Counted from the stretch's first letter, positions 37,003-49,840 are shown. The stretch: DNA of 64,000 nt from Amborella trichopoda (GCF_000471905.2 NW_006497754.1:3808339-3872338), one strand, 5' to 3'. Program-made: numbers and translations. Notes: generated by a model from the letters alone, not told the origin.

Positions 37003-39230
37003 CAAAATTGCAATGCTAACCGTGGATTTGATTAGACTCTGTGGTCAGCATGAGACATTACTCGTGTGAGCACAGTTCCTCTGTTGTAACAAAATATATT
37101 ATTATCTTGTCAGGCCTGCCATAGTGCTAACCCACTCTTGTAATTTCAAGGCTATCATTATTTATTTCAAACAATAGACCCTAACGGCATTGACAAGTTG
37201 TGGGATTCATAAATGATTTTGTGTGAGGAGAGAGGGCTTCTCATGTCTCAAATGTGATTTGTTTTTTGGATACTTATATGGAAAAGGGTCAGTGCTGTTG
37301 AATCTGATAATTGAGAAAGCTATGGCAATTAGCAGTTAAATCTTTATCAATGTCTCCAGGTTCAATAGGGTTCCAAAGATTCTAGGTTCAATAGCACCCA
37401 GGGGTTCTATACCTTTTCCCTACAATAACATGCCAATTTTCATTTAACTGTTATGTCTCATATTTGTTTAGCTAATTACTTTGTGAAGGTTGTGTTATGG
37501 TGATAAACCTAAGGTCTTAAGAAGGTTTACGAGAACTTGTAACAATTTTTGGATCCTTTGAATTTGAGGAATTATTTGATAGCCTTAAGGTCTTAAAATG
37601 ATTACAGTTTATTGTTTGCCAATTCCTTTTTGAATTTGGGGAATTAATCATGCAGGCTGAGACAGCATCTGACATGGACCAATGACTTACCGATGCTTTT
37701 CATATTTGATATATTAGGCGCTTGAATGGGTTCCAATAATTAATAAGTAGGAGAGTGACTTTTAAATTGCACTCCACTTTCACTTGATCTTTTTTTTTAA
37801 GATTTCCTAAATTTTGTTGTTCCTTTCCATATCTAAACTCTAATACCTAAAATCTCTTTAATTAAAAGCTTATTTAATTTATGGGATTGTATGATGTGAG
37901 ACCATTTATTTTTTGTACTAGGTCACAATAGCTTGTACCTTGAAATCCATAAATGAAAGTGTTTTATAAGATCCAAAATTTTTTATTTTGGACTTTGTGT
38001 TTATACTGTGAAACATCCTCAACCATTCGATTTCAAATCTAATGGTCAATAATGATTGTGATCTTTTTGTATCAAAAGTAAGTGGTCATTCTTTTAGTAT
38101 CAAAATTCAATGATAAAGTTGTTAAGTAATCGCAATGTATTCTCCGAAACAATCTTTTTAATATTCGGTTCCAGTTTTAGTTTTCATTAGTCGTCTCACT
38201 CACCTATTTATGCATCCGGTTTTAGTTTTGGTTAGTCGGTCCATTCACCTATTTATGCATCCCCCTTGTAAGATTCATGTTAAACATTGATATTTTAGGG
38301 ATCCATAACCTAAAACATGAAGATCATGAATATGTAAATGAAAATAAAATTTGAAATTTAAAAATGATAAATTTTGAAATTTGTGGCCATCTATTTTGGA
38401 ATTTTGGTTGGGCCTTCTTATGGCCTCCCATCTTAAAGATGGGTTGATGGTTTAGCACTCGTCAAAAGATTTTCTTTTATGTCTTCAATTTTTTATTTTG
38501 CAAAAACAATTCGTCATGGAAAAGAAATAGGGTTGACCAAAAAAGAAAATAAAAGACTTGGAACAAAATTTTCTATGCCGACCATTCTTATTGCACTTAG
38601 AAAATTTGCAAGAATACTAAGCTTATCTAGAGAGACTTGAGAAAAAAAATTAGAAATGGTTAGGCAGAAAATTCAACAGAAAAAATATCATTATTGACTT
38701 AAAGATGAAAAAAAAATACAGCTTAAATTTAACTTAACTTAAATATTTCAAAAAAAATTCATCTAGACTACCAGCGGACTCTTGATATTTTTCCAATATG
38801 ATCCTCCATTGAATACATTTTAATTTTGGAATTTCAAGCTGTATTGGAAACTCTTAAGGATCATAGTTTTCAAGACTTGGTTTGGACTTGATGGGACTGC
38901 CCGCCTGTGTCATTGTCGGTTTGGTCTAATGTAAAAATTGTGTTTAGTTAAAAACTGTTCATATCCAATGCTTGACTGGTTGGACCAAGATTTTGGGTGA
39001 TTTTGCTGGCTAAACACAATTTGGGTGACTTATTTTCTAATGTATTTTACTATTGTTTTTAGTTTTATTTATTTATTCATAAAAAAATGTACCACTGGTT
39101 AGACTGAAAATCCAACTGCTTTTTGCTATACTGGACTCCACACTAGTTTAGTTGCTGGTTTGATATTTAATATTACACATTTCCATCAATCAGAAATCTT
39201 GGAATACCATGAAAGGTAAGGGAACTATTG
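37003..39230. other. Intergenic sequence after PRMT4
   Basis: Includes the PRMT4 3' UTR, whose end cannot be placed, and a MITE family A copy. At 38870-39165 there are GGTTTGGACTTG/CTGGTTGGACCAAG-type blocks like the subterminal parts of the 17-kb TIR element. No gene. Confidence 0.5.
37888..38098. mobile_element. MITE family A, copy 2
   Basis: The left end GTATGATGTGAGACCATTTA...GTCACAATAGCTTGTACC is inverted at the right end (AATGATTGTGATC...AAGTAAGTGGTCATTC). About 210 bp, noncoding, downstream of PRMT4. Confidence 0.55.
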
Positions 39231-39600
39231 CAACAAATAAATGTGCAGACTTGAATGGGGCCGTTAACTGTCGCCATGGCTCGAGCCTGGCCTAGAATTA
39301 TGCAAGGTAGGCCTAGGCAGAAAATTTGGGCCTAGCCAGAAATTGGGCTGGGCCAGGCCGCGCCTTATATAAATGTGGAAAAGAAGAAATTTAACATGTG
39401 TATCAGAATTTTTGGGACGGGCCCCAAACCAGTACTACCCTGGGACTAGCCTGAAAATTTTTGGGCTTACCAGGCGCGACCGAGGCTGCCCTGCAGACCT
39501 TAACATGTGGGCCAAGCCCAGCCCAAAACAGGTCCGTCTCAAAAGCTGCAGAGTAGCCCTGCCCTAGGATTTCACTTGCATTTTCACGGTTGTAATTTAC
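39230..39600. repeat. GC-rich GGGCC/GGCCTAGGC repeat island
   Basis: Locally GC-rich with dispersed GGGCC, GGCCTAGG, GGGCTGGGCC and CAAGCCCAGCCC motifs in both orientations, unlike the AT-rich surroundings. It resembles subterminal repeats of plant hAT-like non-autonomous elements. Open frames of 64-68 codons on both strands are by-products of the composition. Confidence 0.45.
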
Positions 39601-39696
39601 TGAATGCATAGTTGTTATCTCAAAACCCGGTGCATGTAGCTAGTGATGTTTAATTTTAAACATTTTTGTGGAAAGTGTTGTTTAATTTGAAGGGAA

Positions 39697-39990
39697 AGTA
39701 TATAATGAGGCCATTTACTTTTGGTAAAAGGTGGTCACGATTAATCTTGACTATTGGATGTGAAATTGGGTGGTTGTATTTATTTCATTGACTAAGCTCA
39801 AAGTTGAAATAAAATTTCTCAAACTTTGTGACACACCCAAGCTATTAGATTTCACATCGGATGGTTGTAAGCCATTGTGACTTCCTGGTACCAAAGGTAA
39901 ATGGTCTCATTGTATGCATTTCACATAGGATGGTTGTAAGCAATTGTGACGTCTTTGTACCAAAGGTAAATGATCTCATTGTATACAGTT
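39697..39990. mobile_element. MITE family A, copy 3, with right TIR duplicated in tandem
   Basis: Left TIR AGTATATAATGAGGCCATTT; right TIR AAATGGTCTCATTGTATGCA at about 39900-39920, with the inner ATTGGATGTGAAAT/ATTTCACATCGGATGG pair. A second copy of the right end (about 39923-39990, TTTCACATAGGATGG...AAATGATCTCATTGTATAC) follows at once. Confidence 0.7.
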
Positions 39991-40689
39991 AATGTCCTCA
40001 ACATTTTTAGACATTTAAATACCCGCAATTCTACATAGACACTTAGTTACCCTCAATCCTATAGTATAGTAACTTTTTGTCTAGAGGTATTTTAAGTAAT
40101 TAGTCAAGAATAAAGTAGAAATTTCTAATAGAAAAAAAAACATTTATTAACAATAGTGGACAATGAAATCACCCACATGGTGTGTAACATCAACACAATA
40201 TGCATTAATTATTTTTTAACGACTAATAAAATACAATTATTTTTTTTATAGAAATATCCATTCTATGCTTTTAAATGAGTGTCAAAAAAATGTTGAGGAC
40301 TTTAAAAGTATACACTACAAAAGATGTCGCATAACAAAACCCTAAATAAAAATTAAGGATTTTATAGTAGGGAAGAGGGTCTATGATTAGAGATAGAAAG
40401 AAAGTAGGGAAGATGGGCCCATTGAGAGATGAAAATGAGAGAAGGGGTTAAGAGAGAGGCCGATGGCCAAAGAAAGGGAGAGAAAAAAAAACAAGGGGGG
40501 TGTGGTGGTTATTTTGCATAGAGAATGGACAGATTCTCTATCTTGTCTATCCAATTGATGCGAGGAATAAAGGCATACCTCATATGTTCATCTATATTTC
40601 ATGTTTTTTCATACAAATTAACTCTTTTTATTTTATTTTTTTAAACTGTTATCAAATTTTTTTACCAACTAAACAATGATTACAACTCT

Positions 40690-41900
40690 CTGCATTCACA
40701 TCACTCGGTATTTATATCATTCAAAATCGAAATGGAATCCATTAGCAATACTATTAGATTCTCTAAACACATGCTGGAAGGACAACGATAATACCCCTTC
40801 TAAATCCAAAACTTGGCCCCAAGTCGATCACTACATCCAAAGATCACGAAGTTCTTTGTTGCACCACTTTATCACATTTAAAGAATCGCTTTCTACAACA
40901 ATGAAATGGCCCAAATTCAAGGCTTTAATAAACAACAATCCTTTAAGCAACGCTGTGAATTTTGCCATGTTAGTCGTTGCCCACCCAATAGGTTCAGCAT
41001 AAGAGAGAATAATCGACCCAGTCTAATCTCGCACTGCACCACCAACCCCTGCATTCCTAGGATTACCCATAGAACTACTATCAAAGTTTAGCTTCAAACA
41101 ACCTAGTACATGGGGTATCCATCTGCCATTCATTCTCGGCCTTGTCCTATTAGAAAAAGCAAGATTGGCTAAATTTAAATGCACATCATCGATCTCAATA
41201 ATCCCTCTCCTATCTTTGGTGACAGATAAGCAACTCCATATAGTATGAAGTATACACTGTAGAAAACCATCATCAGAAAGCCCTTGTCCTTCAAAAGTAC
41301 GTCCATTATGCTCTTTCCAAATTTCCCAATACACAGCACCTCGTACAATTTGCCAATCACAGACCCCACTTTAGGTAGAACCGAAAACATCAATTGTGAG
41401 TTGATACCCAAACCACTTTGAGGTAGAATCATCCTAAAGCCAAGCAAACCAAAGAAATAGTTCCAAATACCTGTGGCAAGGCGACAATGAAGAAATAGAT
41501 ATGAAATCGACTCCCCATCCTCTTTACACATTAAGCATACATTGGGCAAGTCCTTTCCTCTTTTAATGAGATTATCAATAGTAAGAACTTTATTTTGCCC
41601 AGCTAACCGCATAAAACACTGAACTTTGTGAGGAATAGACCACTTCTATATTTGGAAAATTTGGGGCAGCGACCATCTGTAGCGATCATGAAACAAGAGA
41701 GAGTACAATCCTTTTACCGAAAAAAGACCATCGTTACTGTGCTCCCAAATCAACTCATCACCAATATAATTGGATATACACACTTCCTGTAACTGTGATA
41801 ACAAAGCTATGATCTATGCCACCATATTATCATTTACACGGTTATAAGGAAACTGAATATCCTATACCACCTGCTTCCCAACCACGTGATAAGTATCATT
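40690..41900 (-). mobile_element. L1-type LINE 3' part: zinc-binding (zf-RVT) and RNase H regions
   Basis: From the 5' side the minus strand reads LIKRGKDLPNVCLMCKEDGE and SYLFLHC (zf-RVT), then VLGCLKLNFDSSSMGNPRN, VVESDSLNVIKWCNK and FQHVFRESNSIANG (RNase H). In-frame stops and frame changes show it is dead. It lies alone between PRMT4 and the 42-kb array. Confidence 0.8.
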
Positions 41901-42069
41901 TATCAAAGCATTATGATAAGAAGTCAATAATTCAGGAAAAACAATCTTCATGTTATATAACTCCTTAGACGTTATATTTGTCATTTTTCGACATGCTATA
42001 TTTAGTAGTTTTCGATCGTTGTTATTCTGTTATTTATGAATGCATTGGAACTGGAAAGACACTATTTGA

Positions 42070-42942
42070 GATATTGGAGGCTACCGATTTCTCCTGACAT
42101 GAGACATATGTTGACGTGGCACGTATATATGGTATATGTATTCCTGACAGAGGCATATGAATTCATGAGATGATAAAGTGCATTTTCTTGGTATGGCATG
42201 CCAATTGATGAGATGATAATGTGTATTTTCTTGATATGGCATAACCATATGTATGGTGCATGTATTCTTGACAAAGGCATATGCATTCATGAGATAATGT
42301 GCATGTTATGTATTCTATGTATGGTATATGCAGTTTTAGAAGTGAATATGCATCATGGCATGGCCTATGTGGCCTAGATATGGTATATGCATTCTTGATG
42401 GCATATGCATCCTAGATGATAATGTGCATGTTATGTATTCTATGTATGGTATGTGCATTTTTAGAAGTGACTGTGCATCATGGCATGGCCTATGTGGCCT
42501 ATATATGGTATATGCATTTTTAGAAGTGAATATGCATCATGGCATGGCCTATGTGGCCTATATATGGTATATGCATTCTTGATGTCATATGCATCCTAGA
42601 TGATAATGTGCATGTTATGTATTCTATGTATGGTATATGTATTTTTAGAAGTGAATATGCATCATGGCATTGCCTATGTGGCCTATATATGGTATATTCA
42701 TTCTTGATGGCATATGCATCCTCCTAATATGGGTCTATGTATATGTATGGTATATGCATTTTAAGAAGGTGATATGTGTCCTCCTAATATGGCATGGCCT
42801 ATGTATTCTATTCTTGAAGAGGGCATATGCATTCTATTGACTAGGTATGGTATATGCATTCTTGAGGGGGCATATCCATTCAATGGATAACCATGACATA
42901 TGTTCGAGACTCGTTTTTTTTTGGATATTGGAAGCTACCGAT
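42070..42942. repeat. Higher-order TATGCAT-type tandem array bounded by a 19-bp direct repeat
   Basis: Built of GGTATATGCATTCTTGATGG, CATATGCATCCTAGATGATA, ATGTGCATGTTATGTATTCT and TTTTAGAAGTGAATATGCAT blocks. The landmark TTTTAGAAGTGA lies at 42334, 42458, 42517 and 42643, i.e. spacing about 125, 60 and 125, a two-level periodicity. GATATTGGAGGCTACCGAT (42070-42088) and GATATTGGAAGCTACCGAT (42924-42942) bound the array in the same orientation. Plus-strand frames across it (42355-42727) are repeat translation. Confidence 0.85.
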
Positions 42943-45900
42943 GATAACTTATTTTTAATATGTTCACTATCTTACTAGATCAATTATTTAGAATTAAGCC
43001 TCAAATTAAACTTAGAGGTGTAGAGTTTGCAATAAAGAAAACAATGGAGAGAGAAAGAATGAAATATATGTGGTTCGGCAATAGTGCTTACGTTCACAAA
43101 GGGTAAACCAATATTTCATTCATAAGGGATTAGTTTATCATAGATATATAGAATTATATATATATTTTTTTAGGAAATAAATCTCACCACAATAGTAATC
43201 CCACAAAATAGAAAACTCAATATAAAAAAATTTAATATCTTGTAATAGGTACGATATGAAACTTAATATCTGGTTTTTATAACTGTCAACAAGAGGTTAT
43301 ACTCTTTTTTTTAAGAGATAGTAAGGTAAGAAGTGGGATACATCACCATTGACATTAGTTATAAATCTACTTAATTTTAACTATTTTTGAAATTTAAAAT
43401 TTTATAATTAAATATAAAAATATATTTTAAGATAATCCTAAGAACATTTTACATCAAAATTATAGACCATGATAAAATTTGAAAGTTCACCATACCTCAA
43501 CACCGACGGATGCGTCTGTATGCAATCTGCACCCTTTCTATAAATCATTTGATGATAAGTTAGTTATGAAAAGGTTTTAAATTGTACAAATTTACCAGTT
43601 GTAGTTTCTAGTACTTTGTTTCATACCGAGTTAGTCATGGAAATGGTCTACATATGACATTGGTAATCACATAAATGATTTAAATAGGATGTGGATATTG
43701 GTGATCTATTCTGCTTGAAAAATATTTACAAACACTTGAGCAAATTTTTATATTATTTTGCTTGTGGTTCATCACCATCGAAAGTCTATCATACAGTCAT
43801 GATTGTTCGATAGTATTTGAATTTTTCATATTTTTCTATAAATTGCATTCATATGAAATTTGAAGCATGTTGTACATCTAATCAACTTACTCCTAAATAA
43901 AATATTTTAAAAATAATTGTCAAAAATTAAAATGAAAAAATTAGGAAATATTCATAAGTGTAATTTGGCCATGAGAATGAGTCAAGACTAAATTGGTTTT
44001 AGGATGATATTGGTACCGGCCCGATTCGCCCCTAAAACTCTCTCTCTCTCTCTCTCTCTATATATACTATATATATATATATATATAAAGCTTATATAAT
44101 GCTTTTTTAGGTCCTTCTAAATTTCAACCCTATAAAATCATATTTTAATTTTAATTTTAATTTATTTTTGTTTAATATTTTTTGGATGACTAATTCAAAC
44201 CGGTCCTGACTCGATCCAAATTGCTAATTCAACGATCCACCCATGTATATGGGTTTTTAAATATCGGCTTGTACTTTTGGCCTAATTCATTTTTATGCAA
44301 TCTAGCCTGTGTATGTTTTTTTTTTGGCATTGTGGGCATATGAAAATGTTCCATATGAAAATATTTATACAATGCATCAGCCCAATCACATAAAGCGATA
44401 TGCATCTTAAAAACCCACCTGAAAAGGTTGTTTAAAGGTTGGAAAACTTTTAAATTGGTCATCTTGATCTCACGATGTGTGGATATGACGAGCAAAATAA
44501 AATTTAAAATATGCCCGACCAGATTGAATTTGAGCTATTGGCACTTTAGAATTTTTGTAAAATAATTTTGGGCAGGCCAACAGTCTCAAAAACGTCGGTA
44601 GAATCCATTTAACATATCACATTTGGTATATGGGATGGTATACATCGCCCACATCATTTGACTATCAAACGGTGCACATGCACCATTAAAGATCAAATGG
44701 TGCACATGCACCATTAAAGGGTTGAGATAAAGGGAAACACATAGATCGCCACTACTCAGTATTTTAATTTATTTATTTTACTAATTCATTCATGTAAAAA
44801 CTTGAATGCGTTTACACCCACAGCTAGGTGCACCTAAGACAAATATATAATTTTTTTTAAAAAAATAAAAGAACTAAAATATCCCTGAAGCTTTCATGAT
44901 ATCTTGGTCAATTTATGTTTTTACAAAATATATTTTTTGTTTTTTTTTTAAATTTAACAAAGTACCATAAGATATTAACTATTCAACATTCTACCCTTTT
45001 ACAACAATTCGAATTCAAGATCATGTGCTATTAGTGGGTATTTTTAAAGTAGATCATAAGGTGTTAAATGTTTCATCTTTAATGGTTAATTTGAGAAGTT
45101 TCGCTTCTTTTTTTTATTTTTTATTTCCATAGACATGCCTTATTTTTTGGATTTATGAGTCGTCTTCCCAAACTCTTCCTTAGCACTAAGGGAATGTTTG
45201 ATGCGCGGATTTGTGAGAGTGGTATGCTTTTCTCCCACAAAGTCGGATTTATGGGTTCGAGCCGCACGGTGGGCGAATCAAACATTTTGTTTGATCATTC
45301 AAGTAGCGCACTAGGTAGTGCATATTTGTTGTTCATTATGGTCAGGGTCTGAATCCCTCCATAACCATTGCTTTTGAGAAAGGGGTTGGGGTCGACGCCT
45401 ATGCCCTAGTCACCACATCGTGGTTTTCATTTTCATAAACACCACACCATGATCCTAAAATAAAAAAACCAACTCCTAAGCTATTTGAGAAAATGGGTAG
45501 TATACATTTTCTTCGGGAATATATGACAGAGACAGAGTGAGAGAGTTCACATCATACTGCTCATGGAAAATGTGATAACGATGATATAGAGAGATGCATA
45601 GATCAATGACTTCGAATAAAAGTATATTCATTTTATATTTTTGGGTCTTGTATTCTCCTGCTCATGAAGCCTTCTGTGAGGTTTTAAGCACAAGAGGGAA
45701 GCTCCATTTTAGTTATGTTTAGCCAAGGGTTTTGACATCCAACTAGTAATCCTTTCTCGGTATTTATCAATTCTTTTCGAATAGTTATGTTATTTACTCT
45801 TTTGCCAGCTTATATCATCAAATTTAGGAATACATGAGCTTATCTGATGTGATTGTAAGGATGGTAATCCACGACAGTCCAAAAAACTTGGGTTTCAGCC

Positions 45901-46200
45901 TGTTGGCTCATGTTTTGTCATTGATTTGATGTTTTTCATTAACATCATTTTGGGTTTATACATTTTCTTTTCATTCCCCTAAATTATTACTTCGTCAATT
46001 CTTCTTCATATCGTGAACCAAGAGTGGCTTTTCTTATCGTTATATCGTGAACCAAGGGTGGTTTTTCTTATCAGAAATAACAGGTTACTGGACCTTTATT
46101 ACATTTGGCCCCAAAGTCCTCAAAGTTCGAATCTGCAGGTTAACATAAAACTGTAAATCATTATAGTCTTGTTTATCTGAATTAATAGAATATGGTTTTG
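42943..46200. other. Intergenic sequence without a recognised gene
   Basis: Contains a GTGGTTCGGCAATAGTGCTT stretch (about 43070), a (CT)n(AT)n microsatellite at about 44038-44090, a weak family C relative (43380-43560), and a tandem pair around GGTGCACATGCACCATTAAA (44672-44718). Family D copy 3 is also here. No coding supported. Confidence 0.55.
45330..45470 (-). repeat. Dispersed repeat family D, copy 3
   Basis: On the minus strand it contains GAAAACCACGATGTGGTGACTAG and a GGTGTGGTGTT block that match the 2.4-kb copy. Just left of it, GGGTTCGAGCC (about 45256) resembles a pol III B box, which hints at a SINE; this is weak. Confidence 0.4.
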
Positions 46201-46249
46201 TTTATCTAAATTAATTGATATACAGTAGTGGAGTTTTAAACACTGAGTA

Positions 46250-47640
46250 GGCTTCAAGGCTTCACTTCGTAACTCCAAGTTGATGTTATACCAGACAAGA
46301 AAAAGTTCGGTAAGAGATGAAATATTACAGAATTTTCTGATGGCATCTTATTGGGAAATTCTGATGGTCTATGACATTTAATTGAAGAACCTGAGGGCAA
46401 TGCTCCTTCACTTCAAGATTACAATAATACCATTTTCTTTTCCTCCTTTATCTAAGATTTTAAGAATTTGGCAACTAAAGAATCCACCTGATTTTTCATA
46501 GGCACAGCCTAAGCAAAGCGTTAAAATCTTCATGATAATCCAATGGCTTGATTTATTTGTGTGGCTTTACCGTTGAAACTAAAACTATGGTTGTATATGG
46601 ATTGGAACAGTGGTCAGTTTGTAATGAAGCTGGTCAATTACTTGGTCAGAAAATCACTGTGGAAGTGTCAAGCCATGATGCTTTTGGGGATGGTTTTGCT
46701 GCCTAAACTAAATAACCATCGTAAGGTATACTCTCTGCATTTCAGGCTATGTATCATTTGAGAGCAATCTAATAAGAAGATTGGGCTCTTGGGCTTTCTC
46801 TTGACTTACTCTCTCTGGAAGAATAATAGATGGTATCAGCGTGCTGGCTCAAGTACCCCAAATGCCCTAAAATTCATTTATTCTAGTCATGAAGTTCCAA
46901 ACTGCATGAGGATTGGGTATTGGTTAGCACTGGGCCTTTTAAAACTCCCTAATCTACTAGCTGTCACCATTAAAATTGGATCCAACCTCTTTTCATCCTA
47001 TTATTATGGAATATAAAACTGTGGGAACACAGTTGAATTACGGCTTTGCCAAAGTCATGCGACAGTCATTGAAAAGTTAAGGTGTCTAGGCCAAACTTTG
47101 AATTTGAAACAAGGAAATTCCGGAGTTATGTCCAAGCCATTGCGAAAGCTGACAGTCTAAAACACGTATTTATATAAAGCCCAACTAATTCACAGATGAG
47201 ACCAAAGCTGAAACTCATAATTCTGATATTCAAATATTTATATAAAACCCAACTAATTCACAGATGAGACCAATGCTTGAGTTGAGGCCGAGGCTAAACT
47301 AGAGTCATCTCCTCAAGAAGAGATGTTCTGGAAGGAACACGTGGTGGATACTCAAATCGTAGGGGAAGGTCACCAGAATGCAATCCTCTTTTCTGTATCA
47401 TTAATATTTTGAAAAGCTTGGAGCTTGATTTAGAAGCCAACTGTTAATGGTGCGTTACTCTTAGATGAATATTTTAGTGGATGAAATATGTTATTTTTTC
47501 TTTTTCATCTGAGTTATTTTCCACTTTAGACTTCCATTAGTATTCCTGAACAAGACCAACTAATTATGGATGGAGAGATTCTTTACACCATGGAGAGTCC
47601 ACTTGCTGATTGTGGCTTGGGGTTAGAGGAATTTGCAGGG
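46250..47640 (+). pseudogene. Unrecognised decayed coding-like stretch
   Basis: Several protein-like pieces lie in order on the plus strand: VDVIPDKKKFGKR (near 46280), EEPEGNAPSLQDYNNT (near 46390), then at 46560-46706 VETKTMVVYGLEQWSVCNEA followed by ITVEVSSHDAFGDGFAA and a stop. SSPQEEMFWKEHVVDTQIVG lies near 47305 and QDQLIMDGEILYTMESPL near 47550. The residue mix looks like ordinary cellular protein, not a transposon, but I do not recognise the family. Stops separate the pieces. It could be a degraded multi-exon gene or gene fragment. Confidence 0.3.
47169..47290 (+). repeat. 68-bp tandem duplication
   Basis: TTTATATAAAGCCCAACTAA and TTTATATAAAACCCAACTAA, each followed by TTCACAGATGAGACCAA, 68 bases apart. 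Confidence 0.8.
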
Positions 47641-47679
47641 GGCTCCCTGATAGCAGGAAGATAATTAAAGGAGAGACTC

Positions 47680-49840
47680 ATTGCCTTGAAGGAGCAGCGT
47701 GATGGTGTTTAGAGATTCATTGTCTTGAAGGAGCAGTGTGAGGAGCATCGTACACTCCAAAGGCAATTCAGGGAGGGACTGTAACCGTACACTCCAAAGG
47801 CAATTCAAATTCAGGGAGGGACTGTAGTTCATTGCCCAGGCAATTCAGGGGGACTGACAGTTATTCATAGTTCGCAATTCAGGGAGGGACTGTAGTTCAT
47901 TGCTCATCGAAATTCGCTTTGCATTTAACCACCCCAGGCAATTCAGTGGGAGGGAGGCAATTCAGGGGGAGGGACTGTAGTTCATTTATCAGGCAATTCA
48001 GGGAGAGACCGCAGTTCACTGTAGTTCATTGCTCATCAATGAAATTCGCTTTGCATTTAACCACTCTAGGTTGCTCATTGCTAAGGCAATTCAGGGGGAG
48101 GGACTGTAGTTCATTTATCAGGCAATTCAGGGAGAGACAGTAGTTCATTGCTCATCAATGAAATTTGCTTTGCATTTAACCACTCTAGGCAATTCAGGGA
48201 GGGTAGGGCAATTCAGGGAGGGCCGGTACTATAGTTTATTGCTCAGGCAATTCAAGGGGAGGGACTGTGGTTCATTTATCAGGCAATTCTGGGAGGGACT
48301 GTACTTCATTGCTCAGGCAAGGGGAAGGGACGAGGGCAATTCAGGGAGGGACTGTACTTCATTGCTCAGGCAAGGGGGAGGGACGAGGGCAATTCAGGGA
48401 GGGACTGTACTTCATTGCTCAGGCAAGGGGGAGGGACGAGGTACTCTAGTTTATTGCTCATCAATGAAGGGACTGTAATTCATTTATCAGGCAATACAGG
48501 GAGGGACTGTACTTCATTGCTCAGGCAAGGGGGGGAGGGACGAGGGACTCTAGTTTATTGATCATCAATGAAGTTCGCTATGCATTCAGGGTGGGACTGT
48601 ACTTCATTGCTCAGGCAAGGGGGAGGGACGAGAAACTCCAGTTTATTGCTCATCAATGAAATTCGCTTTGCATTTAACCACTCCATAGCGTCAATTCTGG
48701 CTCATCAATGAAATTCTCTTTGCATTTAGCTATGGAAACCACTCCATAACGTCAATTCAGGAAGGGACTGTAGTTCATTGCTCATTGAACGCAACCACTC
48801 CATAGCGTCAATTCAGGAAGGGACTGTAGTTCATTGCTCATTGAACGAAACCACTCCATAGCGTCATGGCATCAATTCAGGACTCAATAGCATCATAGCA
48901 TCAATTCAGGGAGGGACCGAAGTTCATTGCTCATTGCTTTAAATTCGCTTTGCATTTGCATTTAACCACTCCGATTCGCTTTGCATTTTTGCTCATCAAT
49001 GAAATTCGCTTTACATTTAACCACTCCATAGTGCTCATCAATGAAATTCGCTTTACATTTAACCACTCCATAGCGTCAATTCAGGAAATTCAGGAAGGGA
49101 CTGTAGTTCATTGCTCATTGCTCTCAATGAAATTCGCTTTACATTTAACCACTCCATAGTGCTCATCAATGAAATTCGCTTTACATTTAACCACTCCATA
49201 GCGTCAATTCAGGAAATGATTGTAGTTCATTGCTCATTGCTCGAAATAAGTCAATTCAGGAAGGGACTGTAGTTCATTGATCATTGCTCGTTGCTCGAAA
49301 TAAGTCAATTCAGGAAGGGACTGTAGTTCATTGCTCATTGCTCATTGCTCGAAATAAGTCAATTCAGGAAGGGACCGTAGTACATTGCTCATTGCTCGAA
49401 ATAAGTCAATTCAGGAAGTTGCTCATTGCACGAAATAAGTCAATTCAAGAAGGGATTGTAGTTCATTGCTCATTGAACGAAATAAGTCAATTCAAGAAGG
49501 GGCTTATTGCTCGAAATAAGTCATTTCAGGAAGGGACTGTAGTTCATTGCTCGAAATGCATCAATTCTGCTTGAAATGCATCAATTCAAGGAGGGACCGT
49601 AGTTCATTGCTCATTGCTCGAAATACGCTTTGCATTTAACCATTCCGATTCGCTTTGCATTTAACCACTCCATAGTATCAATTCAATCACTTTGCATTTA
49701 ACCATAGTGTCAATTGAGTCGCTTTGACTTTAACCACTTCGATTCGCTTTGCATTTAAGCATTCCATAAGAATTCCGAGAGGGAATGTAGTTCATTGCTC
49801 ATTGAATATTCGCTTTGCATTTAACCACTCCGAGTATGAC
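47680..49840. repeat. Mosaic minisatellite of about 2.2 kb
   Basis: Irregular tandem mixture of a few modules. Module A (about 30 bp) is GGCAATTCAGGGAGGGAC then TGTAGTTCATTGCTCA; module B (about 36 bp) is TCAATGAAATTCGCTTTGCA then TTTAACCACTCCATAGCG. Three zones: 47.75-48.64 kb mostly A with AAGGGGGAGGGACGAGG inserts; 48.64-49.23 kb rich in B; 49.23-49.60 kb with a ~47-bp unit containing GAAATAAGTCAATTCAGGAA. Beyond 49.62 kb B dominates again. Unit order is scrambled, not strictly periodic. Reading frames across it (for example 48158-48478 and 49284-49574) are repeat translation. Confidence 0.9.

Noticed and set aside
42355-42727. Plus-strand frames rich in W, M, Y and C
   Set aside because: Translation of the TATGCAT-type tandem array.
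47919-49574. Several plus-strand frames with VVHCS and FREG repeats
   Set aside because: Translation of the minisatellite; frame and length follow the repeat units.
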